The notes under the pieces are model-generated. The model saw only the letters and a list, made by a program, of their open reading frames with translations, ran no database searches and had not been told where the DNA came from. From assembly GCA_965662265.1 (NCBI GenBank), contig CBFIGX010000004.1, positions 1 through 64,000 on the forward strand: a stretch of 64,000 nucleotides of DNA, written 5' to 3'. Numbering within the stretch: position 1 is the stretch's first letter; each line of letters starts with the position of its first letter. Of the stretch, positions 45,619-53,616 are shown piece by piece. Made by a program: the position numbers and the translations under genes. The stretch is from CBFIGX01 sp965662265. GTDB taxonomy: Bacteria > Bacteroidota > Bacteroidia > Flavobacteriales > UBA7430.

Positions 45619-46379
45619 TATTTTTTTATAAAATCAAAAAATGTATCTCCCCGTAAACCGAGTCTTAAACATTCTAGAGGTATCACTTCGTTAGGTGCAA
45701 TATTACCTAAGTTTACATTTGCTCCCATTAGTTTAATAAACCAAACCTGCTGAGATTTTTGAGGTGCTTCCCAAAGGATTTTTTCTTTGGGAATTTTTGT
45801 TAAAATTTCTTCGATCAGGTCAGATCTTATTTCACCACTATCTAAACAAATACCCACATTACCACCTTCTCTTGCTTCCGCAATAACTTTCCATGAGCCT
45901 GCATTAAGTTCTTTATCCATCATTTCAATCCATTTATAAGGTGGTATAAGAACGTTTGCGCTTTTAGATCCAATTTCCGACAATACGGTTGTTTTTTTTG
46001 AAAGTTCACTTATATATTCACACTTTTTATCATGATCTAATGTAATAGAGCCATCTGAAACCTCTACAGTATCAATGTGATATGTATCGATAAGCGCTAC
46101 ATATTCTTTAAACATATTTCTTGCAATGAAAGCTTCGAACAATGTCCCTCCCAAATAAACCTTACAATTTGCTTCTTGGTATAGTTTGATTTTTTGAGTT
46201 ATATTTTCGGTTAAATAAGCTGTACCAAAACCGAGTTTTATAAGATCTATGTGTTTTGATGATGCGGAAATCATATTTGTTGCTTCTCCTATGCTTAACC
46301 CTTTATCCATAACCATGGTTAAACCACTATTTCGGGGTTTAATAGCTCTTTCTGGAATGTCTGGTAAATAAAAATTCAT
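45618..46379 (-). CDS. comA: phosphosulfolactate synthase (ComA family)
   Basis: A 253-residue TIM-barrel protein of the ComA family, which adds sulfite to phosphoenolpyruvate to make (2R)-phospho-3-sulfolactate. Characteristic stretches: 'KPRNSGLTMVMDKGLSIGEA', 'DLIKLGFGTAYL', 'KVYLGGTLFEAFIARN', 'VEVSDGSITLDHDKKCEYI', 'EIGSKSANVLIPPYKWIEMM' and 'WEAPQKSQQVWFIKLMGANVNLGNIAPNEVI' (in two parts). In archaea this starts coenzyme M synthesis; in bacteria it is tied to sulfolactate. comB and comC are not in the window. The gene begins directly at the TPR stop. Confidence 0.88.
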   Translation of the reverse strand: MNFYLPDIPERAIKPRNSGLTMVMDKGLSIGEATNMISASSKHIDLIKLGFGTAYLTENITQKIKLYQEANCKVYLGGTLFEAFIARNMFKEYVALIDTYHIDTVEVSDGSITLDHDKKCEYISELSKKTTVLSEIGSKSANVLIPPYKWIEMMDKELNAGSWKVIAEAREGGNVGICLDSGEIRSDLIEEILTKIPKEKILWEAPQKSQQVWFIKLMGANVNLGNIAPNEVIPLECLRLGLRGDTFFDFIKK

Positions 46380-47774
46380 TTAGCATTGTTTAATTAGTTG
46401 TTGAAAAATAATGTCATTTTTTAAATAGGGTAGGTGTTTAGAAACTAGTTCTATGATATTTGAGTTTAAATCTTTTGTTTTCTTCATGTATTTAGATGAT
46501 AGTGGTAGTTGATTGTCTAAATACAAAAAGGCAGAAAGATTAAGGAGGAGTTCTGTGTGGTTTACATGGTGAATAAGACCTTGTTTTAAGGTGTGAATAG
46601 CTTCATTTCGTTCACCTAATTTATATAGTAATTCGGCATACTCCATCCATACTGATACATCAATATAGTTAAGCTCTATCAGTTTTTGGTACCCAAAATC
46701 TGCTTCGGCTAGTAATCCGAGCTTGTAGTGAGTTCGCGCCTGAATATGAATATATTCTGTATCTTCAGGGTTTAAGGCTAAGGCTTTGTTGATGTTTACT
46801 AATGCCTCTTGATGATTTGATGATGCATTGAAACAAAGACCAATCTCTAACCATGCTTCTGATAATTGAGGGTCTTCATGACAGGCTTTTGTTAAGTAGC
46901 GTATAGCTTGCTTGTATTGTTTAAGTTCTTTGTAAGCAAGACCAATTTTTAAGTAGGTGTAACCTGTAGCTTCCTCAAAAGCAAAAGTAAGAAGGTATGT
47001 TTGTATAGCTTCTTCATATTTATGAAGATGAGTTAAGCTTCTTGCTTTCTCGTGGTAACCTGCAGTAAAGCAATCATCAATAAGTAGGGCAAAGTCAATG
47101 GCCGAAATCGCTTTGTCGTGCTGATTTGTTTTGTTGTAAAATAATCCTAAGTGGTACCATGTTAGTTCACAATAAGGTGCACGGTTAGTTTGGAGAGTGA
47201 AAAAATCTATCGCCTCAGAATAGCATTCAGCTCTATCGAAACAGTAGGCAATATTGAATAAAGAAATATCGTCTTTGGGTTCTTCTTTTAGAAAATTAGA
47301 CAGATATTTTATTGCTTCTTGAAACATTCCTAAACATTGGTATTCAAATGCGATAAATGGATAGCAGTCTAGAGGTTCTTCTGATAACTTTTTTGCTTTA
47401 TGAAAATATTTAAGGGCGCGTTGATGTTTTCTTTCTTTTGAGAGAATAGACCCTTTTGCTATGAATAAATCTGCATTACTTGGCTCTAGGGTTTCCGCTA
47501 TTTCTAGGGCATTCCCTGCTTCTTCTAATCGTTCGAGTAGTGTAAGTATTTGTGCTTTTTTTATTAAAAAATTTGCCGAAAAAGGATATTGTTTAAATGC
47601 GATATCCATAGAGCTCATAGCTTCACCAAGTAAACCCTTGTCGATGTAATGATCAGCGATCTCTTCAAACTCATGAGAATCAAAAAAGAAATGAGACGTA
47701 CCATTCATCATTTTTTCATACCGAATGATCAATTCCTCAGTGTTGTGTTCATTTTCATTTGATTTGTATCTCAT
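46380..47774 (-). CDS. tetratricopeptide repeat protein
   Basis: A 464-residue soluble protein, built of about twelve TPR units from residue 35 to the end (for example 'EEAGNALEIAETLEPSNADLFIAKGSIL', 'AWLEIGLCFNASSNHQEALVNINKALALNPED' in parts). No signal peptide, so probably cytoplasmic and a scaffold or binding partner. It heads the operon with comA, rhodanese, DUF368 and aroE. The 266 bases upstream to glmM hold the glmM promoter element and nothing else recognised. Confidence 0.9.
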   Translation of the reverse strand: MRYKSNENEHNTEELIIRYEKMMNGTSHFFFDSHEFEEIADHYIDKGLLGEAMSSMDIAFKQYPFSANFLIKKAQILTLLERLEEAGNALEIAETLEPSNADLFIAKGSILSKERKHQRALKYFHKAKKLSEEPLDCYPFIAFEYQCLGMFQEAIKYLSNFLKEEPKDDISLFNIAYCFDRAECYSEAIDFFTLQTNRAPYCELTWYHLGLFYNKTNQHDKAISAIDFALLIDDCFTAGYHEKARSLTHLHKYEEAIQTYLLTFAFEEATGYTYLKIGLAYKELKQYKQAIRYLTKACHEDPQLSEAWLEIGLCFNASSNHQEALVNINKALALNPEDTEYIHIQARTHYKLGLLAEADFGYQKLIELNYIDVSVWMEYAELLYKLGERNEAIHTLKQGLIHHVNHTELLLNLSAFLYLDNQLPLSSKYMKKTKDLNSNIIELVSKHLPYLKNDIIFQQLIKQC

Positions 47775-48018
47775 ACTTAGGGGTTAGTGTCTTTTTTAGA
47801 GTTTTTAAAAAACAGTAATAAACTTAACGCTTTTATAGACTGCATTCATATATTTAACATTAACTTATTCACAAAAAAGTTCACAATTAGGTCTTTGTCT
47901 ATCATCAAAATTACGATAGTTTAGCAAGTCTACCCTGTAATTTTATATATATTATCTAAAATATATTATTTGTTAATTCTTTATGTTAATCTTAGCTTAT
48001 ATGCATTAAATCTATAAT

Positions 48019-48026
48019 TATATTTG
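48019..48026 (+). promoter_or_regulatory. glmM -7 promoter element
   Basis: TATATTTG, an exact consensus match, 14 bases before the ATG at 48041. Confidence 0.6.
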
Positions 48027-48040
48027 TAAAAAAAATAACA

Positions 48041-49417
48041 ATGACATTAATAAAGTCAATTTCTGGAATCAGAGGTACTATTGGTGGAAGAGTTTCGGAT
48101 AATCTTACACCGTTAGATGTAGTGAGATTTGCTTCTGCCTATGGTATGTGGATTAAAGAGCGTGAGGCTTCAAATCCTATAGTAGTTGTAGGAAGGGACG
48201 CTAGAATATCTGGATCCTTGATACAGAGTTTAGTGCAGTCAAGTCTTCAAGCTTTAGGAATACACGTTATTGACCTTGGATTAACCACAACACCAACAGT
48301 TGAAATAGCTGTTCCGATAGAAAAAGCCCAAGGAGGAATTATACTTACCGCTAGTCATAATCCAAAACAATGGAATGCATTAAAGTTACTGAATGAAAAA
48401 GGTGAATTTATTTCCTCAGAAGATGGTGTACATATATTAGATGTTGCAAACAGAGAAGACTTTCTTTTTGCAGACATTGATCACATAGGAACAATAACTC
48501 AAAAGGACTTCCTTCAACGACATATTGATGACGTACTAAAATTGTCTACAGTTGATGTTAGTTTGGTGAAAAATGCCAAATTTAAAGTAGTTGTTGATGC
48601 TGTTAATTCTTCAGGAGGCATTTATTTACCTCGCTTACTTGAGCAGATGGGTGTTGAAGTTGTTGAGTTATATTGTGAGCCAAACGGGCAGTTCCCTCAC
48701 AATCCGGAACCTCTTGCAGAGCATTTAACAGACTTATGTTCCAAAGTTGTTGAAGTTAAAGCTGATTTAGGTTTTGTGGTTGACCCTGATGTTGACAGGT
48801 TGGCTATAGTTTCAGAAAATGGAGATATGTTTGGGGAAGAGTATACTTTAGTGGCTATTGCTGATCACGTTTTAAAATCCAAAAAGGGTCCTACAGTTTC
48901 TAATATGTCTTCTTCGCGTGCGCTCAAGGATGTAAGTGATTCCCACAACGTACCCTATTTTGCTTCGGCAGTAGGAGAAGTTAATGTAGTAGCAAAAATG
49001 AAACAAGTTGATGCCCCCATTGGAGGTGAAGGTAATGGTGGAGTAATTTATCCAGAACTACACTACGGAAGAGATGCTCTTGTTGGAGTTGCTCTATTTC
49101 TTACCCACTTAGCCGAGTCTAGAGTATCTTGTTCAGAGTTGCGTTCTTGGTATAATGATTATTTTATGTCAAAAGAAAAAATACAATTAACTCCTACCAT
49201 AGATGTAGATGATTTGCTTTCTAAGATGGCTGAAAAGTACGTTCAATATAATATTGATTGCTCCGACGGTGTGAAAATAAATTTTGATGATGAGTGGGTA
49301 CATTTAAGAAAGTCTAATACGGAGCCAATAATTCGAGTTTATACAGAGAGTACAAGTGTTGATAATTCAAAAAAACTAGCTGATAGGTTTATCCAAGAGG
49401 TTAAAGAATTGATATGA
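48041..49417 (+). CDS. glmM: phosphoglucosamine mutase
   Basis: A 458-residue alpha-D-phosphohexomutase that turns glucosamine-6-phosphate into glucosamine-1-phosphate for UDP-GlcNAc. Start 'SISGIRGTIGG', phosphoserine loop 'GIILTASHNPKQWNALKL', metal loop 'DPDVDRLAIVSENG', sugar loop 'GGEGNGGVIYPELHYGRDAL' and phosphate-binding end 'RKSNTEPIIRVYTES'. The Bacteroidota form differs from E. coli GlmM, and the closely related phosphomannomutase activity is not excluded. The next gene starts at ATGA, a 4-base overlap. Confidence 0.9.
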   Translation: MTLIKSISGIRGTIGGRVSDNLTPLDVVRFASAYGMWIKEREASNPIVVVGRDARISGSLIQSLVQSSLQALGIHVIDLGLTTTPTVEIAVPIEKAQGGIILTASHNPKQWNALKLLNEKGEFISSEDGVHILDVANREDFLFADIDHIGTITQKDFLQRHIDDVLKLSTVDVSLVKNAKFKVVVDAVNSSGGIYLPRLLEQMGVEVVELYCEPNGQFPHNPEPLAEHLTDLCSKVVEVKADLGFVVDPDVDRLAIVSENGDMFGEEYTLVAIADHVLKSKKGPTVSNMSSSRALKDVSDSHNVPYFASAVGEVNVVAKMKQVDAPIGGEGNGGVIYPELHYGRDALVGVALFLTHLAESRVSCSELRSWYNDYFMSKEKIQLTPTIDVDDLLSKMAEKYVQYNIDCSDGVKINFDDEWVHLRKSNTEPIIRVYTESTSVDNSKKLADRFIQEVKELI

Positions 49418-50556
49418 AGGTATATTTAGATAATGCTGCTACAACTCAATTAGATCCTGAGGTTTTTGAAGCTATGCTTCCTGTTTTGAAAGATGGATTT
49501 GGAAACCCGTCTTCAACCCACTTTTATGGAAGAAAGATACGTTCATTGATTGAGCGTTCTAGAAAAAATATTGCTAGGCATTTAAATTGTGCTCCTGGTG
49601 AATTATTTTTCACATCTGGAGGAACGGAGGCTGACAACATGGCAATTCAATGTGCAGTCAGAGATTTAGGTGTAAAACATATAATTACTTCTACTATTGA
49701 ACACCACGCAGTTAGTCATACTGTAGAAGAAATGCAATGTGCCGGTCTTGTGGAGGTGAGTTATGTCCATCTTGACGAAAAAGGTCATATTGACCTTGAT
49801 CATTTAGAGCAGCTCCTCATTAAAAGTCCTAGGACGCTAGTCTCTTTGATGCATGCTAATAACGAAATCGGGAATCTTTTGCCATTAGAAAGAGTCTCTG
49901 AAATATGTCATAAATACGATGCTTACTTTCATTCAGATACTGTTCAAACTATGTCACATTACAGATTTGACTTGCAGGAGTTAGATAAAGTCCATTTTTT
50001 GACTTGTTCTGCCCATAAGTTTCACGGGCCTAAAGGAGTAGGTTTTTTGTATGTTAAAAATGACATAAAAATTAACCCTATTATACACGGGGGCTCTCAA
50101 GAAAGAAATATGAGAGCTGGTACAGAAAATGTATATGGAATTGTGGGTTTATCAAAAGCTATGGATGTTTCGTTAGATAATTTGATGGAGCATCAAACAC
50201 ATATTATTCAACTTAAGTCATATATGATAGCTGCCTTAAACAAAGCCATCCCTGATGTTAAATACAATGCAGATTGTAGTAATTTAGCAAGGAGTCTATA
50301 TACTATTCTTAGCATATCATTGCCACCAACAAATATTGCTTCTATGTTGTTGTTTAATATGGATATCATGGGGGTAGCTTGTTCTGGAGGATCTGCATGT
50401 ACATCTGGAGCCAATATTGGATCACATGTTTTAAAAGGTATAGATGCTCCAATGGAACGCCCAACAATCAGATTTTCTTTTTCAAGATTTAATACAAAGC
50501 AAGATATAGACTATTCTATTGATTGTTTGGTGAAATTATATGAATTAAAGTCTTGA
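49414..50556 (+). CDS. cysteine desulfurase (NifS/IscS family)
   Basis: A 380-residue PLP enzyme that takes sulfur from cysteine for Fe-S clusters or tRNA thiolation. Marks: 'VYLDNAATTQLDPEVFEAM' start, 'FTSGGTEADNMAIQCAV', 'HANNEIGNLLPLE', the PLP Lys in 'LTCSAHKFHGPKGVGFLY', 'ERNMRAGTENV' and the catalytic Cys in 'SGGSACTSGANIGSHVL'. Group I (IscS/NifS) type by its loop. It is coupled to glmM by a 4-base overlap; no isc or suf genes are adjacent. Confidence 0.93.
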   Translation: MKVYLDNAATTQLDPEVFEAMLPVLKDGFGNPSSTHFYGRKIRSLIERSRKNIARHLNCAPGELFFTSGGTEADNMAIQCAVRDLGVKHIITSTIEHHAVSHTVEEMQCAGLVEVSYVHLDEKGHIDLDHLEQLLIKSPRTLVSLMHANNEIGNLLPLERVSEICHKYDAYFHSDTVQTMSHYRFDLQELDKVHFLTCSAHKFHGPKGVGFLYVKNDIKINPIIHGGSQERNMRAGTENVYGIVGLSKAMDVSLDNLMEHQTHIIQLKSYMIAALNKAIPDVKYNADCSNLARSLYTILSISLPPTNIASMLLFNMDIMGVACSGGSACTSGANIGSHVLKGIDAPMERPTIRFSFSRFNTKQDIDYSIDCLVKLYELKS

Positions 50557-50571
50557 GAAATTAATATCTAA

Positions 50572-50925
50572 TTAACTGCCTTTTCTTTTTGCTCTGTATC
50601 CTTTTTGATGTAATATATTAATGACCTTATCCCGACAATCACCTTGAATTAAGATCTCGCCATCTTTCACAGAACCACCTACACCACATTTGCTTTTGAG
50701 CTCTTTTCCTAATTTCTTAAGGTCTTCTTTAGTTCCAACAAAATTGATGACAGCGGTGAGTACTTTCCCTCCTTTAAGACGGTCCAAAAGAACTCGTAAA
50801 TCTTGTTTTTCCGGCTCTAAAGTTTCTTCCTCTTGGTCTTCTTCATAATTATACTCGTAGTCGTTATTTGTAGAGAATACAATACCAGTTAGGTTTTTAC
50901 GCTTATTTTTTTTAGACATTTTCAT
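50572..50925 (-). CDS. SUI1/YciH-type translation initiation factor
   Basis: A 117-residue protein whose last 85 residues form the SUI1 (eIF1-like) domain: 'LRVLLDRLKGGKVLTAVINFVG', 'LGKELKSKCGVGGSVKDGEILIQGD' and 'INILHQKGYRAKR'. The N-terminus is charged and acidic (DYEYNYEEDQEEE). Bacterial members can influence start selection in vitro. The start overlaps rimM by 14 bases; an internal ATG at 50919 is equally possible. It ends a ribosome-biogenesis operon. Confidence 0.92.
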   Translation of the reverse strand: MKMSKKNKRKNLTGIVFSTNNDYEYNYEEDQEEETLEPEKQDLRVLLDRLKGGKVLTAVINFVGTKEDLKKLGKELKSKCGVGGSVKDGEILIQGDCRDKVINILHQKGYRAKRKGS

Positions 50926-51454
50926 CCTTATTTAAATAAACCTCTATTAATCCTTGTGGACAATCTAATAGTAGTTCTTTTTTTTCACGATCTAAACTAA
51001 CTAATATCTCATCATTAATTGGTACAAGTATCTCAACACCACTATTGTCTATAGAAAAAAGAGGTTGGATTTTTTGGTTTACTACATTATTTACAATTCC
51101 TAGTTCGCCATATCTATTATCGAACACCTTATAGCCTTCTATTTCATGATAGTAAAATTTATTACCACTAAGTGGCGGAAGGAAGCTAAGAGGAAGGTAT
51201 AAGCCTGACTTACATAGTTTTGTTGCCATAGAGTCATTGTCGACACCCTCAAAATGAACATGCAAAAAGCCTTTTTGGTTTAATTTACAATAGCTCAAAA
51301 AAAATGGAACCAGTTTTCCTTTTATCTCAACGAAAACCGATTCCAAATTTTTATATCTAATAGGATTATCAACGTCTAACTTTATAAGTAGGTCACCTTT
51401 ATATCCGTGTTTACGACTTATATGACCAATAAAATAACAATCCTCTTGTTTCAT
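50912..51454 (-). CDS. rimM: 16S rRNA processing protein RimM
   Basis: A 180-residue 30S maturation factor that binds ribosomal protein S19. RimM N domain ('YFIGHISRKHGYKGDLLIKL') and PRC-barrel C domain ('KFYYHEIEGYKVFDNRYGELGIVNNVVN', 'PINDEILVSLDREKKELLLDCPQGLI' in parts) are both recognisable. It is 5 bases downstream of rpsP, the usual bacterial order; trmD, often next, is replaced here by the SUI1 gene. Confidence 0.94.
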   Translation of the reverse strand: MKQEDCYFIGHISRKHGYKGDLLIKLDVDNPIRYKNLESVFVEIKGKLVPFFLSYCKLNQKGFLHVHFEGVDNDSMATKLCKSGLYLPLSFLPPLSGNKFYYHEIEGYKVFDNRYGELGIVNNVVNQKIQPLFSIDNSGVEILVPINDEILVSLDREKKELLLDCPQGLIEVYLNKDENV

Positions 51455-51459
51455 TCTTT

Positions 51460-52080
51460 TTATGCCTCCTCAGCAGCAGGTGCTTCTTCAGCAGCAGGTG
51501 CTTCCTCAGCAGCAGGTGCTTCCTCAACAGCAGGTGCTTCCTCAACAGCAGGTGCTTCCTCAACAGCAGGTGCTTCTTCAGCAGCAGGTGCTTCCTCAAC
51601 AGCAGGTGCTTCTTCAACAGCAGGTGAGTTTTTAGCAGCAATAGCAGCTTCTCTAGTCGCTCTAACCTCTTGTTCAGCCTTTAAAGATTTTGCAGCAGCT
51701 TCAGCTTTTGTTTTTTCGATAGCGCTAGTTGCATTGCTAATAGATTTAGCTTTTTCTTCTAACCATGATTCGAACTTTGCTAATGCTTGCTCTTCAGTAT
51801 GAGCACCTTTTTTAACTCCGTCTAAAAGATGTTTTTTCATCAATACTCCTGTATAAGATAATATAGACCTAACCGTATCTGTTGGTACGGCACCAACTTG
51901 AACCCAGTAAAGAGCTCTGTCATGGTTAAGATCTATAATTGCAGGAGCGGTGTTCGGATTATACAATCCAAGCTTTTCTATGTAACGTCCATCTCTTTTT
52001 GAACGTGAGTCAGCTGTTACAATGTGGTAAATAGGTTTACCTTTTTTTCCGTGGCGTTGTAATCTAATTTTTGTTGCCAT
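51460..52080 (-). CDS. rpsP: 30S ribosomal protein S16 with long repeat tail
   Basis: The first about 80 residues are ordinary S16 ('MATKIRLQRHGKKGKPIYHIV', 'RDGRYIEKLGLYNPNTAP', 'VGAVPTDTVRSILSYTGVLMKKHL'). Residues about 95-150 form a charged, alanine-rich helix, and the end is nine PA(A/V)EEA units. The 206-residue total compares with 80-90 in E. coli; Bacteroidota S16 proteins are often extended, but a uniform repeat of this kind stands out. The gene leads the rpsP-rimM-SUI1 operon and has a strong promoter upstream. Confidence 0.95.
   Translation of the reverse strand: MATKIRLQRHGKKGKPIYHIVTADSRSKRDGRYIEKLGLYNPNTAPAIIDLNHDRALYWVQVGAVPTDTVRSILSYTGVLMKKHLLDGVKKGAHTEEQALAKFESWLEEKAKSISNATSAIEKTKAEAAAKSLKAEQEVRATREAAIAAKNSPAVEEAPAVEEAPAAEEAPAVEEAPAVEEAPAVEEAPAAEEAPAAEEAPAAEEA
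51463..51624 (-). repeat. nine tandem 18-base units encoding PA(A/V)EEA
   Basis: Nine nearly identical 18-base units encode the C-terminal tail of S16; they differ chiefly in GCT/GTT-type changes (Ala or Val) and third-position C/T. Such DNA is prone to slipped-strand length change, always in frame because units are multiples of three. Confidence 0.95.
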
Positions 52081-52147
52081 AATAGTTAATTGTTATAAGG
52101 GTCCGAAACCCAGTTAATTAATAATCCTCTTTCTCGAAGAGAGTTTG

Positions 52148-52179
52148 CAAATATACATTTTTATTGATAAGCCAGCAAA
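52148..52179 (-). promoter_or_regulatory. rpsP operon promoter
   Basis: -33 TTTG (52179-52176), a 20-base spacer and -7 TATATTTG (52155-52148) on the minus strand, about 68 bases upstream of the rpsP ATG. Same layout as the tRNA promoters in this window. Confidence 0.85.
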
Positions 52180-52387
52180 GTACTTTTGTGTGTTATTATA
52201 TTTAGCAATATTATAAGAATGAAATATCAAAATCTATTGAGGATATTTAGTGTTATTATAGTATCAATCACTGTAAGAGTGTGTGTAGATAAATTGACAA
52301 TTGGTGCCTACAAGACTCAAACACAGTTTTGTTTAGGCACAAATACGTTAAAATAATTTTGGTTTGAAATAACAGGAATACTGCTAT
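52180..52387. other. non-coding gap between the rpsP promoter and the acyl-CoA dehydrogenase stop
   Basis: With the rpsP leader this gap is about 307 bases without a gene. It holds an inverted repeat GTGCCTA (52304-52310) / TAGGCAC (52334-52340) with a 23-base loop. No open frame or RNA family was recognised. Confidence 0.6.
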
Positions 52388-52397
52388 TTATTTCAAA
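52363..52397 (-). terminator. hairpin spanning the acyl-CoA dehydrogenase stop
   Basis: TTTGAAATAA (52363-52372) and TTATTTCAAA (52388-52397) are perfect 10-base partners, with additional CAG/CTG pairing inside the loop. The right arm includes the stop codon. No T-run follows on the minus strand, so it may protect the 3' end rather than terminate. Confidence 0.5.
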
Positions 52398-53527
52398 ATA
52401 GACCTTGAAATAACGATTTTTTGAATTTCGGATGTACCCTCATAAATTTGAGTAATTTTCGCATCCCTCATTAATCGTTCTACATGGTATTCTTTAACAT
52501 AACCATAACCTCCGTGAACCTGAACAGCTTCTGTTGCTATCCTCATGGCTTTATCAGCAGAGAATAATTTTGCCATAGCGCTAGATTCCGAAAAGTTAAT
52601 CCCTGAATCTTTTTGCCAAGCAGCTTTTAAGCATAATAATCTGGCAGCTTCTACCTCGGTAGCCATATCAGCCAGTTTAAAGGCAATGGCCTGATGTTCA
52701 CATATGGGTTTGCCGAAAGATTTTCTTTCTTTTGAATATTGTAATGACAATTCTAGTGCTCCAGAGGCGATTCCTAAAGCTTGTGATGCAATCCCAATCC
52801 GACCACCTGAAAGTGTTTGCATTGCAAACTTAAAACCAAAACCATCTGCACCAATTCTATTTTCTTTAGGGACTTTAACATCAGTAAACATTAGCGAATG
52901 AGTATCAGAGCCTCGAATACCCATTTTATTTTCCTTTGGACCAACAATAAAGCCATCCATTCCTTTTTCAACAATCAAAGCATTAATTCCTCGATGTCCT
53001 TTAGCGATATCAGTTTGAGCTATGACAATACACACTTGGGCACAATTACCGTTTGTGATCCAGTTTTTTGTGCCGTTTAACAGATAATGGTCACCCTTAT
53101 CAATTGCTGTTGTTTTTTGAGAAGTTGCATCTGAACCAGCCTCCGGTTCTGAAAGACAAAATGCACCAATAATTTCTCCTGAAGCTAAGCGAGATAAATA
53201 CTTTTGTTTTTGTTGTTCAGAACCAAATTTATCTATACCCCAGCATACCAAAGAATTATTTACAGACATGATAACAGATGCCGAAGCATCTACTTTTGAA
53301 ATTTCCTCCATTGCTAAAACGTAAGATATTGTGTCCATTCCACCACCTCCATATTCAGGAGAAACCATCATTCCCATAAATCCTAGTTCTCCCATTTTCT
53401 TAATTTGCTCCTTTGGGAAGCTTTGGGTTTCATCTCTTTCAATAACACCAGGGAGTAATTCTGTTTGTGCAAAATCTCTTGCTGCATCACGGATCATCAA
53501 ATGTTCTTCGCTTAATTCGAAATTCAT
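52388..53527 (-). CDS. acyl-CoA dehydrogenase
   Basis: A 379-residue FAD flavoenzyme of fatty-acid or branched-chain breakdown, removing two hydrogens from acyl-CoA. Start set at the ATG 53527 (MNFELSEEHLMIRDAARDFA), the family norm; the longer frame to 53569 runs through the promoter element. Seen: 'GAFCLSEPEAGSDATSQKTTA', 'YLLNGTKNWITNG', 'GIRGSDTHSLMFTDVKVP', 'RIGIASQALGIASGAL' and the catalytic Glu in 'ITQIYEGTSEIQKIVISR'. Short-chain (butyryl-CoA type) is likely by length. ETF genes are not nearby. Confidence 0.93.
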   Translation of the reverse strand: MNFELSEEHLMIRDAARDFAQTELLPGVIERDETQSFPKEQIKKMGELGFMGMMVSPEYGGGGMDTISYVLAMEEISKVDASASVIMSVNNSLVCWGIDKFGSEQQKQKYLSRLASGEIIGAFCLSEPEAGSDATSQKTTAIDKGDHYLLNGTKNWITNGNCAQVCIVIAQTDIAKGHRGINALIVEKGMDGFIVGPKENKMGIRGSDTHSLMFTDVKVPKENRIGADGFGFKFAMQTLSGGRIGIASQALGIASGALELSLQYSKERKSFGKPICEHQAIAFKLADMATEVEAARLLCLKAAWQKDSGINFSESSAMAKLFSADKAMRIATEAVQVHGGYGYVKEYHVERLMRDAKITQIYEGTSEIQKIVISRSILK

Positions 53528-53566
53528 TGTATTTATTTTAAAATAGTTTTTTTGTGTAATAATGCA

Positions 53567-53574
53567 CAAAATTA
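53567..53574 (-). promoter_or_regulatory. acyl-CoA dehydrogenase -7 element
   Basis: TAATTTTG on the minus strand, 40 bases before the ATG at 53527. No -33 TTG at regular spacing. Confidence 0.5.
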
Positions 53575-53616
53575 CGCTTTTTTGAGCAATTTAGCCTAAT
53601 CAAAAATGTATTAGCA

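Noticed and set aside
45618..46379. Coenzyme M biosynthesis in this bacterium
   Set aside because: Only ComA is present; the later enzymes are not in the window and bacterial ComA homologues serve other sulfolactate routes.
51407..51802. Plus-strand frame rich in ASSAAG repeats, and a minus-strand LLLKKH repeat frame at 51411-51641
   Set aside because: Both are other-frame readings of the S16 repeat tail; the 18-base unit keeps every frame open. The S16 frame has a conserved ribosomal domain.
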